Source: Paenibacillus radicis (ex Gao et al. 2016) (GTDB lineage: Bacteria; Bacillota; Bacilli; Paenibacillales; Paenibacillaceae). Taken from it: a stretch of DNA of 64,000 nt. Numbering within the stretch: position 1 is the stretch's first letter; every line of letters begins with the position of its first letter. Positions 8,284-15,520 of the stretch are shown here, one piece after another. The notes beneath the pieces were generated by a model that worked only from the letters and a program-made list of their open reading frames with translations, was not told the origin of the DNA and searched no databases. The position numbers were made by a program, and so were the translations under genes. The stretch spans positions 372,001 to 436,000 of the forward strand of contig NZ_BMHY01000001.1 in NCBI RefSeq assembly GCF_014641555.1, written 5' to 3'.

Positions 8284-8931
8284 ATGTTTTTAAATTATAA
8301 ATCCATTTATCAATCGAAAGAGCAGTCTAAGGTTGCTGCGAAAAAACTGCTTGCATTATTAGAGCCTATTCTTGCATCAGGCAGTTTGGTGGACAATGTG
8401 GAACACAAAGATGGGAAGTCCGTTTACTATTTAACGAAACTGAACTTCTCTCCATCAGCTATTCATGATTTCTCTCATGCACAAGAAATTTTAACGGTTT
8501 TAAGTAAATCATGGACCTGGAGGTTATCGTCTGCCCATACAGGAAGGTTTACTTTGGCTTATGAAGAAGGTTTTATCGAGTTTCTTTTCATCGATGTCTC
8601 ACACAACGAAGATGAGGCTGGTTTGGCTTGCAATTTTTTTGTAAGAGGTGATTCTGAGTTAGAGGCTGCAACTCGTTTAGAGGGATGGCTCCAAGGGAGT
8701 TTACTGAGGTGGGAGACGCTTCATGCGAAAGAATATTTTAAAATAGAGCAATGCTATGTAGTAACCGTTAGCATCCGTTTAGCTAGTAATACTTTTGATG
8801 AAGTGAGAGAGGTTCTTTTAGGCATTACGGGTGATTGGAGTGCAATCGGACTGAAAGCCTATACGGATGAGTGTGCAGTCGATAGAGATGTACTAGCCAT
8901 GGAAGTTAGCTTTAAAGAAACGAAATTATAG
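8284..8931 (+). CDS. Hypothetical protein, 215 aa
   Basis: I do not recognise this family. The protein appears soluble, with no signal peptide or membrane helix, and of mixed alpha/beta composition. The N-terminus is lysine-rich (SKEQSKVAAKKLLALLEPIL) and there is a beta-rich middle (GRFTLAYEEGFIEFLFIDVSH). The coding sequence is clearly more AT-rich than its neighbours and uses AT-ending codons, which suggests acquisition. The start is supported by GGGAGGT upstream. It lies 16 nt before a YfjL-like membrane protein, with which it forms a two-gene unit closed by a terminator. An immunity or stress role is possible but nothing in the sequence proves it. Confidence 0.65.
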   Translation: MFLNYKSIYQSKEQSKVAAKKLLALLEPILASGSLVDNVEHKDGKSVYYLTKLNFSPSAIHDFSHAQEILTVLSKSWTWRLSSAHTGRFTLAYEEGFIEFLFIDVSHNEDEAGLACNFFVRGDSELEAATRLEGWLQGSLLRWETLHAKEYFKIEQCYVVTVSIRLASNTFDEVREVLLGITGDWSAIGLKAYTDECAVDRDVLAMEVSFKETKL

Positions 8932-8947
8932 AGAGGGGAGGTTTCTC

Positions 8948-9643
8948 TTGAAAATTTTTTTATCAATCATTACAGTCGTTGCTCTTGTGGTTATCTATTT
9001 TGTTTATAGTTTGTTTTTTGGCAATCCATTAAGTATGTACCATTATAAGAAAACAGTGCAACAATACTTGGAATCGAAATACGAGGAACCTTTTAAAGTG
9101 GAAAAAGTAGAGTATAGCTTTAAGCTATCCACGTTAAAACAGAGTTATTATGCGGCAACTGTTAAAGATAGTAAAGGTGTTCTGCCCGAATTTAGAGTAG
9201 TTAGGCAAAATGATTCCAATCAGCTAAGGGATACTCTGATTCTAGAAATTTGGGATAAGCAGCTAACGAATGAGACATCAGTAATTTTGAAAAAAAACTA
9301 TCAAAGCGAACATTATACAATCAAAAATTATATACCCAGCCCGCAACTGTCTAATGAAAAAATAGCGGTGACTGACACACCCACTTATGAAAACTATTCG
9401 AAATCTGAGCTGTTGGATAAACGGGTGAATATTACGATTACAATTCAAAAGAGTTATGAGGACGAAGATTGGAATGCCATAACTACAATTGTAAAGGATA
9501 TGGTGGATACTCCTATTTACTTTAATCAATTGAGTATTGAATTTATAGATAGCAATTATAGGTTAGATGCAACAATTAAATTGGACTGGGATCAAGCAAT
9601 AGATATAGAGCATCAGCGATGCTCATTAGTTGAAAAGAAGTAA
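8948..9643 (+). CDS. YfjL-like membrane-anchored protein
   Basis: This 231-residue protein has one N-terminal membrane helix (about 3-23) and then an extracytoplasmic part. The segment NPLSMYHYKKTVQQYLESKY followed by VEKVEYSFKLSTLKQSYYAATVKD resembles the YfjL-like N-terminal domain of Bacillus proteins, whose function is unknown. The start is TTG, supported by GAGAGGGGAGG 5 nt upstream. Its base composition is as AT-rich as the preceding gene, so the two probably arrived together. Confidence 0.6.
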   Translation: MKIFLSIITVVALVVIYFVYSLFFGNPLSMYHYKKTVQQYLESKYEEPFKVEKVEYSFKLSTLKQSYYAATVKDSKGVLPEFRVVRQNDSNQLRDTLILEIWDKQLTNETSVILKKNYQSEHYTIKNYIPSPQLSNEKIAVTDTPTYENYSKSELLDKRVNITITIQKSYEDEDWNAITTIVKDMVDTPIYFNQLSIEFIDSNYRLDATIKLDWDQAIDIEHQRCSLVEKK

Positions 9644-9650
9644 ACTAGAA

Positions 9651-9689
9651 GACAAGGTGCTCCTGCAAATAGGAGAACCTTGTTTTTTT
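9651..9689 (+). terminator. Terminator after AT-rich gene pair
   Basis: The stem ACAAGGTGCTCCT / AGGAGAACCTTGT has a one-base mismatch. The loop is GCAAAT and a run of seven T follows. Confidence 0.8.
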
Positions 9690-9710
9690 CAAGTAAGCAG
9701 TTAAAAATTA

Positions 9711-9740
9711 TTGAAAATGATAATTATTATCACATATAAT
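9711..9740 (+). promoter_or_regulatory. Promoter with perfect Fur box
   Basis: TTGAAA (9711-9716) and TATAAT (9735-9740) are 18 nt apart. The spacer contains TGATAATTATTATCA (9718-9732), a full match to the 7-1-7 Fur consensus. Iron-loaded Fur bound here would block RNA polymerase directly. Confidence 0.82.
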
Positions 9741-9795
9741 AGATGCGTAACTCTTGAATGAAATGGGAGAGAACGAGGAAGGGGAGAACGAGCCG

Positions 9796-11781
9796 GTGAA
9801 GCTTAGTGACCATGCCAGGCTATGGGATCATACTTTCATTAAAATTTTAGATGTACGCCATGCGACGATGGAACCAGGGGAAGAATTGAGCTCCTATCGT
9901 TTGCCTGCGAGCGCCTTTCTCTATACGACGCGCGGCAGTGCGCAGATTCGGTTAGACGGAGTGCTGAATACAATAAGCCGATTCAGCGTCCTTCACGGCG
10001 GCAAGGGGCTTTGCCTGGATATTACGGCGGAAGAGTTTTTGGAGTATTACATGATTTTGTATAAAGCGGTACTAGCGCTTCCCGCCCGACCAGAGCTGGT
10101 TAAGCTGATGGAGCAGAACAATCCGTTTCAGATGCAATATTTGTTTACACCTCATTACCCGATTCCGGTCTTTCAGAACGTCACCTTGCTAAGCAAAGTT
10201 TGGGAACGGTCGGAGACAATGGAGAAATTACATATCAAATCGATATTTTATCAATTGCTGCACGTCATTTTCGAACAGATGGAGCGTCAGAGTGTCATAT
10301 CCGTTAAACCGGATCTTGTGGCGCAAGCCATTCAATATATTCATCAGCGCTACATGGAGCCGATTACGCTTGAATCCTTGCTAGAGATGCTGGATTGCAG
10401 CTCGCGTCAGCTGCTCCGGTCGTTCAAGAAGCAAGTGAGGACTAGCCCTATCGATTATTTAATTCAAGTCCGGATGAATAAAGCGAAGGAATTGCTCCTA
10501 ACGACCGAACTGACGTTGAAGGATATATCCGAAAGCGTCGGGTATGCGGACAGCTATTATTTTAGCCGGCTATTCAAGAAGCATGAGGGTGTTTCGCCAA
10601 CTTTGTTCAAAGAAAAAGCACAGCAGCACAATGATCGTCGAAATAATCCATCCTACTTGTTCAGATATCCCATTGTTGCAAGAAGGCATCAACGTTATAT
10701 TGGTAATGAGTTTGAGAATCGTTATCAATCTAAACGAGAAGGGGATTTACCAATGTACAGGAAGTCTAGAACAGCAATGGCAGCAACACTATTATTTTGT
10801 TTCGCTTTGTTTTTGAGCGCATGCTCGACAGGCGGAACGAATTCCGCCGCAACGAACGGCAGCACGCCGAGCAACAATGTCGCGGCAACGGCAACGGCCA
10901 GCCCGGCTGCTAATACAGCTGCTGAAACTGAGGCATCAACAAGAGTGATCAAGCATGCTATGGGGGAAGAGACGCTTACCGGCAACCCTGAGCGTGTTGT
11001 TATATTGACGAATGAAGGTACGGAGGCTTTGCTGGCTATGGGCATTAAACCGGTTGGTGCCGTGCAATCCTGGATCGGCGATCCATGGTATGACCATATC
11101 AAACAAGATATGGAGGGCGTCACGGTAGTCGGAGATGAACTGCAGCCTAACATTGAGCTGATTGCGAGCCTGAAGCCTGACCTCATTATCGGCAACAAGG
11201 TTCGTCAGGAGAAAATCTATGAGCAGCTGAAGCAAATCGCGCCGACGATTTTCTCGGATGATTTGGCAGGAGACTGGAAAATCAACTTCAAGCTTTATTC
11301 GGAAGCATTGAATAAGCAGCAAGAAGGCGAGCAAGCGATGGCAGCTTTCGATAAGCGCGTCGAAGAAGTGAAAGGCAAGCTCGGCAGCAAAGCGGACACG
11401 AAAGTATCGGTCGTACGCTTCTCTGCGAAGCAGGTGCGTATTTATCAAAAACAAACGTTCTCTGGCGTTCTGTTGAATCAGCTCGGTATTGCGCGTCCTG
11501 AATCGCAAGACAAGGAATCCTTCATTGAAGTCATGTCCAAGGAGACGATTCCGAGCATGGACGGCGACGTGATGTTCTACTTCGTATCGGAAAATCCGGG
11601 CAAGACAGATGCGGCTAATGTCGTAGAGGAATGGAAAAAGGACCCGTTGTTCCAGAACCTGAACGTGACGAAGAACAATAAAGTGATTCAAGTCGACGAG
11701 GGAATTTGGAACTCAGCCGGCGGTTATGAAGCGGCCAATCTGCTGCTGGACGAACTTGTAGCTTATTTTGATGTGAAATGA
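9796..11781 (+). CDS. Continuous frame: AraC-family regulator joined to siderophore-binding lipoprotein
   Basis: One uninterrupted frame of 661 codons contains two proteins normally encoded separately. Residues about 1-165 are an N-terminal sensor-like domain. Residues about 180-275 are an AraC DNA-binding domain (ITLESLLEMLDCSSRQLLR, then LTLKDISESVGYADSYYFSR and the KHEGVSPTLFKE end motif). A roughly 42-residue low-conservation linker follows. From Met320 there is a complete lipoprotein signal peptide and a FecB-type binding domain. GTG at 9796 is preferred because AGGAAGGGGAG lies just upstream; the TTG at 9754 and ATG at 9763 have no ribosome site. The linker DNA contains a second Fur-box-like sequence and a ribosome site, so the C-terminal part is probably also made alone (see the entry at 10753). 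If translated through, the product would be a DNA-binding domain tethered to an outside-facing binding protein. Confidence 0.75.
   Translation: MKLSDHARLWDHTFIKILDVRHATMEPGEELSSYRLPASAFLYTTRGSAQIRLDGVLNTISRFSVLHGGKGLCLDITAEEFLEYYMILYKAVLALPARPELVKLMEQNNPFQMQYLFTPHYPIPVFQNVTLLSKVWERSETMEKLHIKSIFYQLLHVIFEQMERQSVISVKPDLVAQAIQYIHQRYMEPITLESLLEMLDCSSRQLLRSFKKQVRTSPIDYLIQVRMNKAKELLLTTELTLKDISESVGYADSYYFSRLFKKHEGVSPTLFKEKAQQHNDRRNNPSYLFRYPIVARRHQRYIGNEFENRYQSKREGDLPMYRKSRTAMAATLLFCFALFLSACSTGGTNSAATNGSTPSNNVAATATASPAANTAAETEASTRVIKHAMGEETLTGNPERVVILTNEGTEALLAMGIKPVGAVQSWIGDPWYDHIKQDMEGVTVVGDELQPNIELIASLKPDLIIGNKVRQEKIYEQLKQIAPTIFSDDLAGDWKINFKLYSEALNKQQEGEQAMAAFDKRVEEVKGKLGSKADTKVSVVRFSAKQVRIYQKQTFSGVLLNQLGIARPESQDKESFIEVMSKETIPSMDGDVMFYFVSENPGKTDAANVVEEWKKDPLFQNLNVTKNNKVIQVDEGIWNSAGGYEAANLLLDELVAYFDVK
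10673..10727 (+). promoter_or_regulatory. Internal promoter and Fur-box-like site inside the AraC/lipoprotein frame
   Basis: TTGTTG (10673-10678) and TATATT (10696-10701) are 17 nt apart. They are followed by TGAGAATCGTTATCA (10713-10727), matching 13 of 15 positions of the Fur consensus. This is what would be expected in front of an independent iron-lipoprotein gene, yet the stretch is open reading frame. The -35 is weak. Confidence 0.5.
10753..11781 (+). CDS. Iron-siderophore substrate-binding lipoprotein (internal start of the 9796 frame)
   Basis: Starting at the ATG with AGAAGGGGA 8 nt upstream gives a 342-residue lipoprotein. Its signal peptide reads MYRKSRTAMAATLLFCFALF with lipobox LSAC. 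A Ser/Thr/Ala-rich tether follows, then a FecB-type fold (NPERVVILTNEGTEALLAMG, IELIASLKPDLIIGN, LKQIAPTIFSDDL). It should bind a ferric siderophore for the FecCD permeases 90 nt downstream. Ribosome site, signal peptide and Fur-like site all argue that this is a working separate gene even though no stop codon separates it from the AraC part. Confidence 0.7.
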   Translation: MYRKSRTAMAATLLFCFALFLSACSTGGTNSAATNGSTPSNNVAATATASPAANTAAETEASTRVIKHAMGEETLTGNPERVVILTNEGTEALLAMGIKPVGAVQSWIGDPWYDHIKQDMEGVTVVGDELQPNIELIASLKPDLIIGNKVRQEKIYEQLKQIAPTIFSDDLAGDWKINFKLYSEALNKQQEGEQAMAAFDKRVEEVKGKLGSKADTKVSVVRFSAKQVRIYQKQTFSGVLLNQLGIARPESQDKESFIEVMSKETIPSMDGDVMFYFVSENPGKTDAANVVEEWKKDPLFQNLNVTKNNKVIQVDEGIWNSAGGYEAANLLLDELVAYFDVK

Positions 11782-11789
11782 ATAAATTT

Positions 11790-11830
11790 CAAGAAGCTGG
11801 CGTCTTTGTCGCGTCAGCTTCTTGATTATT
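11790..11830 (+). terminator. Hairpin between lipoprotein and permease genes
   Basis: Stem CAAGAAGCTG / CAGCTTCTTG (11790-11799, 11815-11824) is followed by a weak T-rich tail, ATTATTTT. It may attenuate rather than end transcription, since the permeases have no obvious promoter of their own. Confidence 0.6.
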
Positions 11831-11873
11831 TTAGATAGTGTGACTATCGGTCTGTACATATAGGAGGCTTGTG

Positions 11874-12893
11874 GTGAGCGAAAATAGGCCCTTCGTGATG
11901 CGAAGCAGCAAGAGCAAGATTATAGGACTTGCGGCAGCTGTCTTGCTGCTGTTAATTAGTGTCTTATGCAGTATTCTGTTTGGTCTTCATCTATATGGAA
12001 TCAAGGATTTGTGGCTGGCATACAGCAGCTTCGACGGTTCCAACGATCATCTTATTCTAACAACTGCGCGGGTGCCGAGAGCCTTAATCGCCGCTATGGT
12101 AGGCGCCAGTCTCGCTGTTGCAGGTGCCATTATGCAAGTGCTGACGCGTAATCCAATCGCTTCCCCTTCGGTATTTGGAGTGAATGCTGGAGCAGTGTTG
12201 TTCATTGTTATCGGCTTAACGACATTCGGCTCTGCCCTATCGATGAAAGGAATGGTGTGGCTCGCTTTTGCCGGCGCAATTACGACCTCGATGATCGTCT
12301 ATATATTGGGTTTGCAGGGCGGGGGCTTTGAGCCGATTAAGCTGACGCTGGCCGGTGCCTGCATCGCTGCTTTTGCATCCTCAGTTACGTCCGGCATTAT
12401 ATTGATCGACAAGCAATCGCTGGAGTCTGCCTTGTTCTGGATGATCGGCTCGGTAGAGGGAAGAAATCTTGAGCATTTGCTGATGGTGCTGCCGTATATG
12501 GCTGCGGGTCTGCTGATCGCTGCGCTGTTGTCTGGATCACTGAACATTATGGCTCTTGGAGATGACGGTGCCAAAAGCTTAGGCCAGCGCCTCACACTCG
12601 TTCGCTTGCTGTCGGCTGCTGCGATCGTCCTGCTGGCGGGAAGCTCGGTCTCGGCGGCCGGACCCATTGCCTTCATCGGGCTTATCGTTCCGCATCTTTG
12701 CAAATATTTGATCGGCAATGATTACAGATGGCTGCTTCCTTATTGTGCAGTAGTCGGAGCTATTTTGCTGGTGACAGCCGATTTGGGCGCACGCTTCATT
12801 CTAGATGGCAAGGAAGTCCCTGTGGGTGTGGCGACTGCGGTAATCGGGGTTCCGTTCCTGATTCATGCGGCTAGAAGGAGGAAGCATGTTTAG
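11874..12893 (+). CDS. FecCD-family iron-siderophore ABC permease (first subunit)
   Basis: This protein of about 339 residues has nine or ten predicted membrane helices. It contains the family signature TARVPRALIAAMVGASLAVAG, with IMQVLTRNPIASPSVFGVNAGA just after it, and the C-terminal coupling region SAAGPIAFIGLIVPHLCKYLIG. It forms one half of the membrane channel that imports ferric siderophores. GTG at 11874 is 6 nt from AGGAGG; another GTG is one codon earlier. Its last 8 nt overlap the next permease gene, so the two are translationally coupled. No ATPase gene follows. Confidence 0.9.
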   Translation: MSENRPFVMRSSKSKIIGLAAAVLLLLISVLCSILFGLHLYGIKDLWLAYSSFDGSNDHLILTTARVPRALIAAMVGASLAVAGAIMQVLTRNPIASPSVFGVNAGAVLFIVIGLTTFGSALSMKGMVWLAFAGAITTSMIVYILGLQGGGFEPIKLTLAGACIAAFASSVTSGIILIDKQSLESALFWMIGSVEGRNLEHLLMVLPYMAAGLLIAALLSGSLNIMALGDDGAKSLGQRLTLVRLLSAAAIVLLAGSSVSAAGPIAFIGLIVPHLCKYLIGNDYRWLLPYCAVVGAILLVTADLGARFILDGKEVPVGVATAVIGVPFLIHAARRRKHV

Positions 12894-13884
12894 ACATCGC
12901 TCTGGAAAATATACCGTCATCCTGTTGTCCTTATTTGCCGTTGTTATGTTATTGTCTCTTCTTAGTTTGTCTGTGGGCGGAGTGAAGGTGCCTGTTCAAG
13001 AAGTCTGGCTGTCGCTTACGGGACGCAACGCGGAGAGCAGCAATTTAATCGTCATGCAGTTTCGTCTGCCCCGTATATTGGCGGCCGTATTAATTGGAGC
13101 CGCTTTAGCTGTTGCGGGCGCTATTCTGCAAGGCGTTATCCGAAATCCACTAGCGTCGCCCGATCTGCTTGGGGTAACGGGAGGCGCTTCCGTTGCGGTG
13201 GTTGCTTTCATGACCTTGATGACAGGGTACAGCATCCACTGGGTTCCGTTCATTGCAATAGCAGGGGCGTTGGCTGCCGTTGTGTTGAATTATGTGTTTG
13301 CTTGGAAAAGAGGCGTGTCACCGTTCCGGCTAGTACTGATTGGCATCGGCATATCGACCGCGATGGGGGCGCTTACGACCTTCCTGCTCATTAGCGGGCC
13401 GGCTTATTTGGCTGCCCAAGTGTTGAACTGGATGACCGGCAGCATTTACGGAACCAACTGGAGCTACATTAAAGTGCTTTGGCCGTGGGTGGCTGTATTC
13501 ATCCCGCTAGCTCTGCTGTATGCGAAGGAATTGAATGTGCAATCGCTAGGAGAGGAAACGGCTCGCGGACTCGGGAGCAAAATTCAACTCAGCCGGATGA
13601 TCTTGCTGTTCTATAGCGTTGCACTTGCCGGAGCTGCAGTCGGAGTAGCGGGAATGATCTCTTTTATCGGACTGATGGCTCCCCATATTGCGAGGCGGAT
13701 TGCAGGCAATTCCTATAAAATCGTAATTCCTGTGTCCGCGCTGCTGGGTTCGATTATATTGCTATTGGCCGATCTTGCCGGACGGCTGCTCTTTCAGCCG
13801 CTCGACATTCCGGCGGGTGTATTTACTGCGGGTATCGGTGCGCCTTTTTTTATGTATCTGCTGTTTAAGCGCAAGAAGGTTTAG
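12886..13884 (+). CDS. FecCD-family iron-siderophore ABC permease (second subunit)
   Basis: This 332-residue polytopic protein is paralogous to the preceding subunit. It contains MQFRLPRILAAVLIGAALAV, GAILQGVIRNPLASPDLLGV and the loop AAVGVAGMISFIGLMAPHIA. The ATG at 12886 has AAGGAGG 4 nt upstream and overlaps the previous stop. With its partner it makes a heterodimeric siderophore channel, as in FeuB/FeuC or YfiZ/YfhA of Bacillus. The missing ATPase is probably a shared one such as FhuC/YusV encoded elsewhere. Confidence 0.9.
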   Translation: MFRHRSGKYTVILLSLFAVVMLLSLLSLSVGGVKVPVQEVWLSLTGRNAESSNLIVMQFRLPRILAAVLIGAALAVAGAILQGVIRNPLASPDLLGVTGGASVAVVAFMTLMTGYSIHWVPFIAIAGALAAVVLNYVFAWKRGVSPFRLVLIGIGISTAMGALTTFLLISGPAYLAAQVLNWMTGSIYGTNWSYIKVLWPWVAVFIPLALLYAKELNVQSLGEETARGLGSKIQLSRMILLFYSVALAGAAVGVAGMISFIGLMAPHIARRIAGNSYKIVIPVSALLGSIILLLADLAGRLLFQPLDIPAGVFTAGIGAPFFMYLLFKRKKV

Positions 13885-13899
13885 TGGGAGGCATGCGAG

Positions 13900-14964
13900 A
13901 TGACAGAAAAGCTGGAACTTTATGATGTGACGATTATTGGCGGCGGCCCAGCCGGCCTTTACGCCGCCTTTTATAGCGGAATGCGCGATATGAAGACGAA
14001 GCTGATCGAAGCCAAGGAGGAGCTCGGGGGCAGAACGCTTATTTATCCGGAAAAAATGATCTGGGATGTCGGCGGGGTAACGCCGATCCGCTGCAGCCAG
14101 CTCACCCGGCAAATGATTGAGCAGGCGTATACGTTCGAGCCGACCATTGTATTGGGGCAGCAGATTACCGGGCTGGAGAGGCTTGAGGACGGGACGATGC
14201 TGCTTACAGCCGAAAGCGGAGAGCAGCATCTCAGCAAAACTTTGATTTTGGCGCTGGGCCATGGCGTATTGAAGCTCGCCAAGCTGGATATCTCCGGCGC
14301 TGAACGATATGAAGTGACGAATCTTTATTATACGGTGGAGGAATTGGAGAGTTTTCGCGGCAAGCAGGTGCTTATATCGGGCGGAGGCGATTCTGCGGTG
14401 GATTGGGCGAATGAGCTGGTGAGCATCGCTGCATCTGTTACGGTCGTACATCGCCGAGAGCGATTCGGCGGGCATGAGCGAAGCGTGAGGCGAATGAAGG
14501 AGTCTTCTGTACAAGTCCGTACCCCTTACGCTGTGACCCAATTACATGGCCGCGGAGACCGAATTGAAGCGGTGTCGATAGCGCAGATCAATGCGGACGG
14601 GGAGCCGATGCATGAATCCGAACAGATTGCGGTGGATGCCGTCTTGATTAATCATGGCTTGAGGGGCGACTTTGGACCTGTTGTTACTTGGGGACTCGAG
14701 AAAAAGGATTGGAATTTTAAAGCGGATGAGAAGCTTGCTACGAATTTGCCGGGCATATTCGTAGCCGGCGATGCAGCGAACTATGGCAGCAAATTGCATT
14801 TGCTTGCCGGAGCTTTTACCGATGCAGCGCTAGCCGTTAACAGCGCCAAGCATTATTTGGACCCGGAAGCACCGCAGAGGGCGCAGGTTTCCTCGCATAA
14901 CGCCAAATTCACGGAGAAGAACAAGGCGTTTGATGCCGTTGAAGAAGGAGAAGGAGAAGCATGA
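13900..14964 (+). CDS. NAD(P)H-dependent flavin oxidoreductase (ferredoxin-NADP reductase / IruO-like)
   Basis: This 354-residue enzyme resembles thioredoxin reductase but lacks the CxxC pair. It has the FAD motif [18 protein letters not shown], an NADP site [16 protein letters not shown] followed by [12 protein letters not shown], and a late FAD motif [14 protein letters not shown]. This architecture is that of YumC/YcgT-type ferredoxin-NADP reductases and of IruO, which reduces ferric siderophores inside the cell to release iron. It lies 15 nt after the siderophore permeases in the same operon, which supports the iron-release role. The extended C-terminus (about 30 residues, charged) is not part of the fold. 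Confidence 0.82.
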   Translation: MTEKLELYDVTIIGGGPAGLYAAFYSGMRDMKTKLIEAKEELGGRTLIYPEKMIWDVGGVTPIRCSQLTRQMIEQAYTFEPTIVLGQQITGLERLEDGTMLLTAESGEQHLSKTLILALGHGVLKLAKLDISGAERYEVTNLYYTVEELESFRGKQVLISGGGDSAVDWANELVSIAASVTVVHRRERFGGHERSVRRMKESSVQVRTPYAVTQLHGRGDRIEAVSIAQINADGEPMHESEQIAVDAVLINHGLRGDFGPVVTWGLEKKDWNFKADEKLATNLPGIFVAGDAANYGSKLHLLAGAFTDAALAVNSAKHYLDPEAPQRAQVSSHNAKFTEKNKAFDAVEEGEGEA

Positions 14965-14997
14965 CCTTCAGTAACAGTGTGTCTATCGTCTCCACTG

Positions 14998-15198
14998 GTT
15001 AAGACCCTGCGAGGGTCTTAACTGGTCCCCGTGAGGGCAAATGTAACGTTATAAGACCCTCAGAGAGTCTTATTCGTCACCGATGGTCGAATATGAAGTA
15101 AGAGAGGCATCGTTTTCATTCGTTTAAGACCCTGCGAGGGTCTTAAACGTCTCCCATGAGGGTAAATGTAACGTTATAAGACCCTCAGAGGGTCCTAT
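14998..15198. repeat. Two-unit array of paired TAAGACCCT palindromes
   Basis: Four hairpins form two similar units about 125 bp apart. Palindromes of type A are at 14998-15022 (GTTAAGACCCT-GCG-AGGGTCTTAAC) and 15121-15149 (13-bp arms). Type B copies are at 15051-15073 and 15176-15198 (ATAAGACCCT-CAG- and a near-perfect return arm). Between A and B each unit keeps GTGAGGG or ATGAGGG and ATGTAACGTT. The same palindrome family forms a longer array at 39.6-40.2 kb. The 550-nt gap 14964-15514 holds this array, then about 200 nt with no recognisable gene, a terminator-like palindrome and a decamer repeat. Confidence 0.85.
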
Positions 15199-15416
15199 GC
15201 ACAAGCAGAAACAAGCCCAGTTCAAGAAAATCATTGAATAGTGCAAAGAAGACCGCCGCATGCAAAAAGAGTTCCAGAATCGGCATGGGTGGATAGTATA
15301 ACTAAGGAAGTTGTACGATTAGCCTGCATCAATTAGTCGTTTTTGACACTCCTGAACATAACAGTTGCACGGACTCCGCTCCATTTTTTTATCAATATGC
15401 CCTTCATGTTAATTTG

Positions 15417-15456
15417 GAAGACCTTCCGTGATCACGGAAGGTCTTCTTTTATTTTT
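15417..15456 (+). terminator. 30-bp perfect palindrome with T-run
   Basis: Fifteen-base arms (GAAGACCTTCCGTGA and its exact complement) meet without a loop gap and are followed by TTTTATTTTT. It reads as a plus-strand terminator upstream of the convergent LacI gene end. The T-run is on the plus side only. Confidence 0.7.
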
Positions 15457-15480
15457 ACGCGAGGTGTGTTTGCCATCAAC

Positions 15481-15520
15481 ACATCAGCCTACATCAGCCT
15501 ACATCAGCCTACATCAGCCT
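15481..15520. repeat. Four tandem copies of a 10-bp unit
   Basis: ACATCAGCCT is repeated exactly four times. The last copy contains the stop codon of the minus-strand LacI gene (TCA at 15514-15516). Because 10 is not a multiple of 3, gain or loss of units inside the gene would change the C-terminus. Confidence 0.9.

Noticed and set aside
15197-15300. Short frame after the 15-kb palindrome array (MHKQKQAQFKKIIE, stop, then CKEDRRMQKEF...)
   Set aside because: It is interrupted by a stop after 14 codons and too short to support even a pseudogene call.
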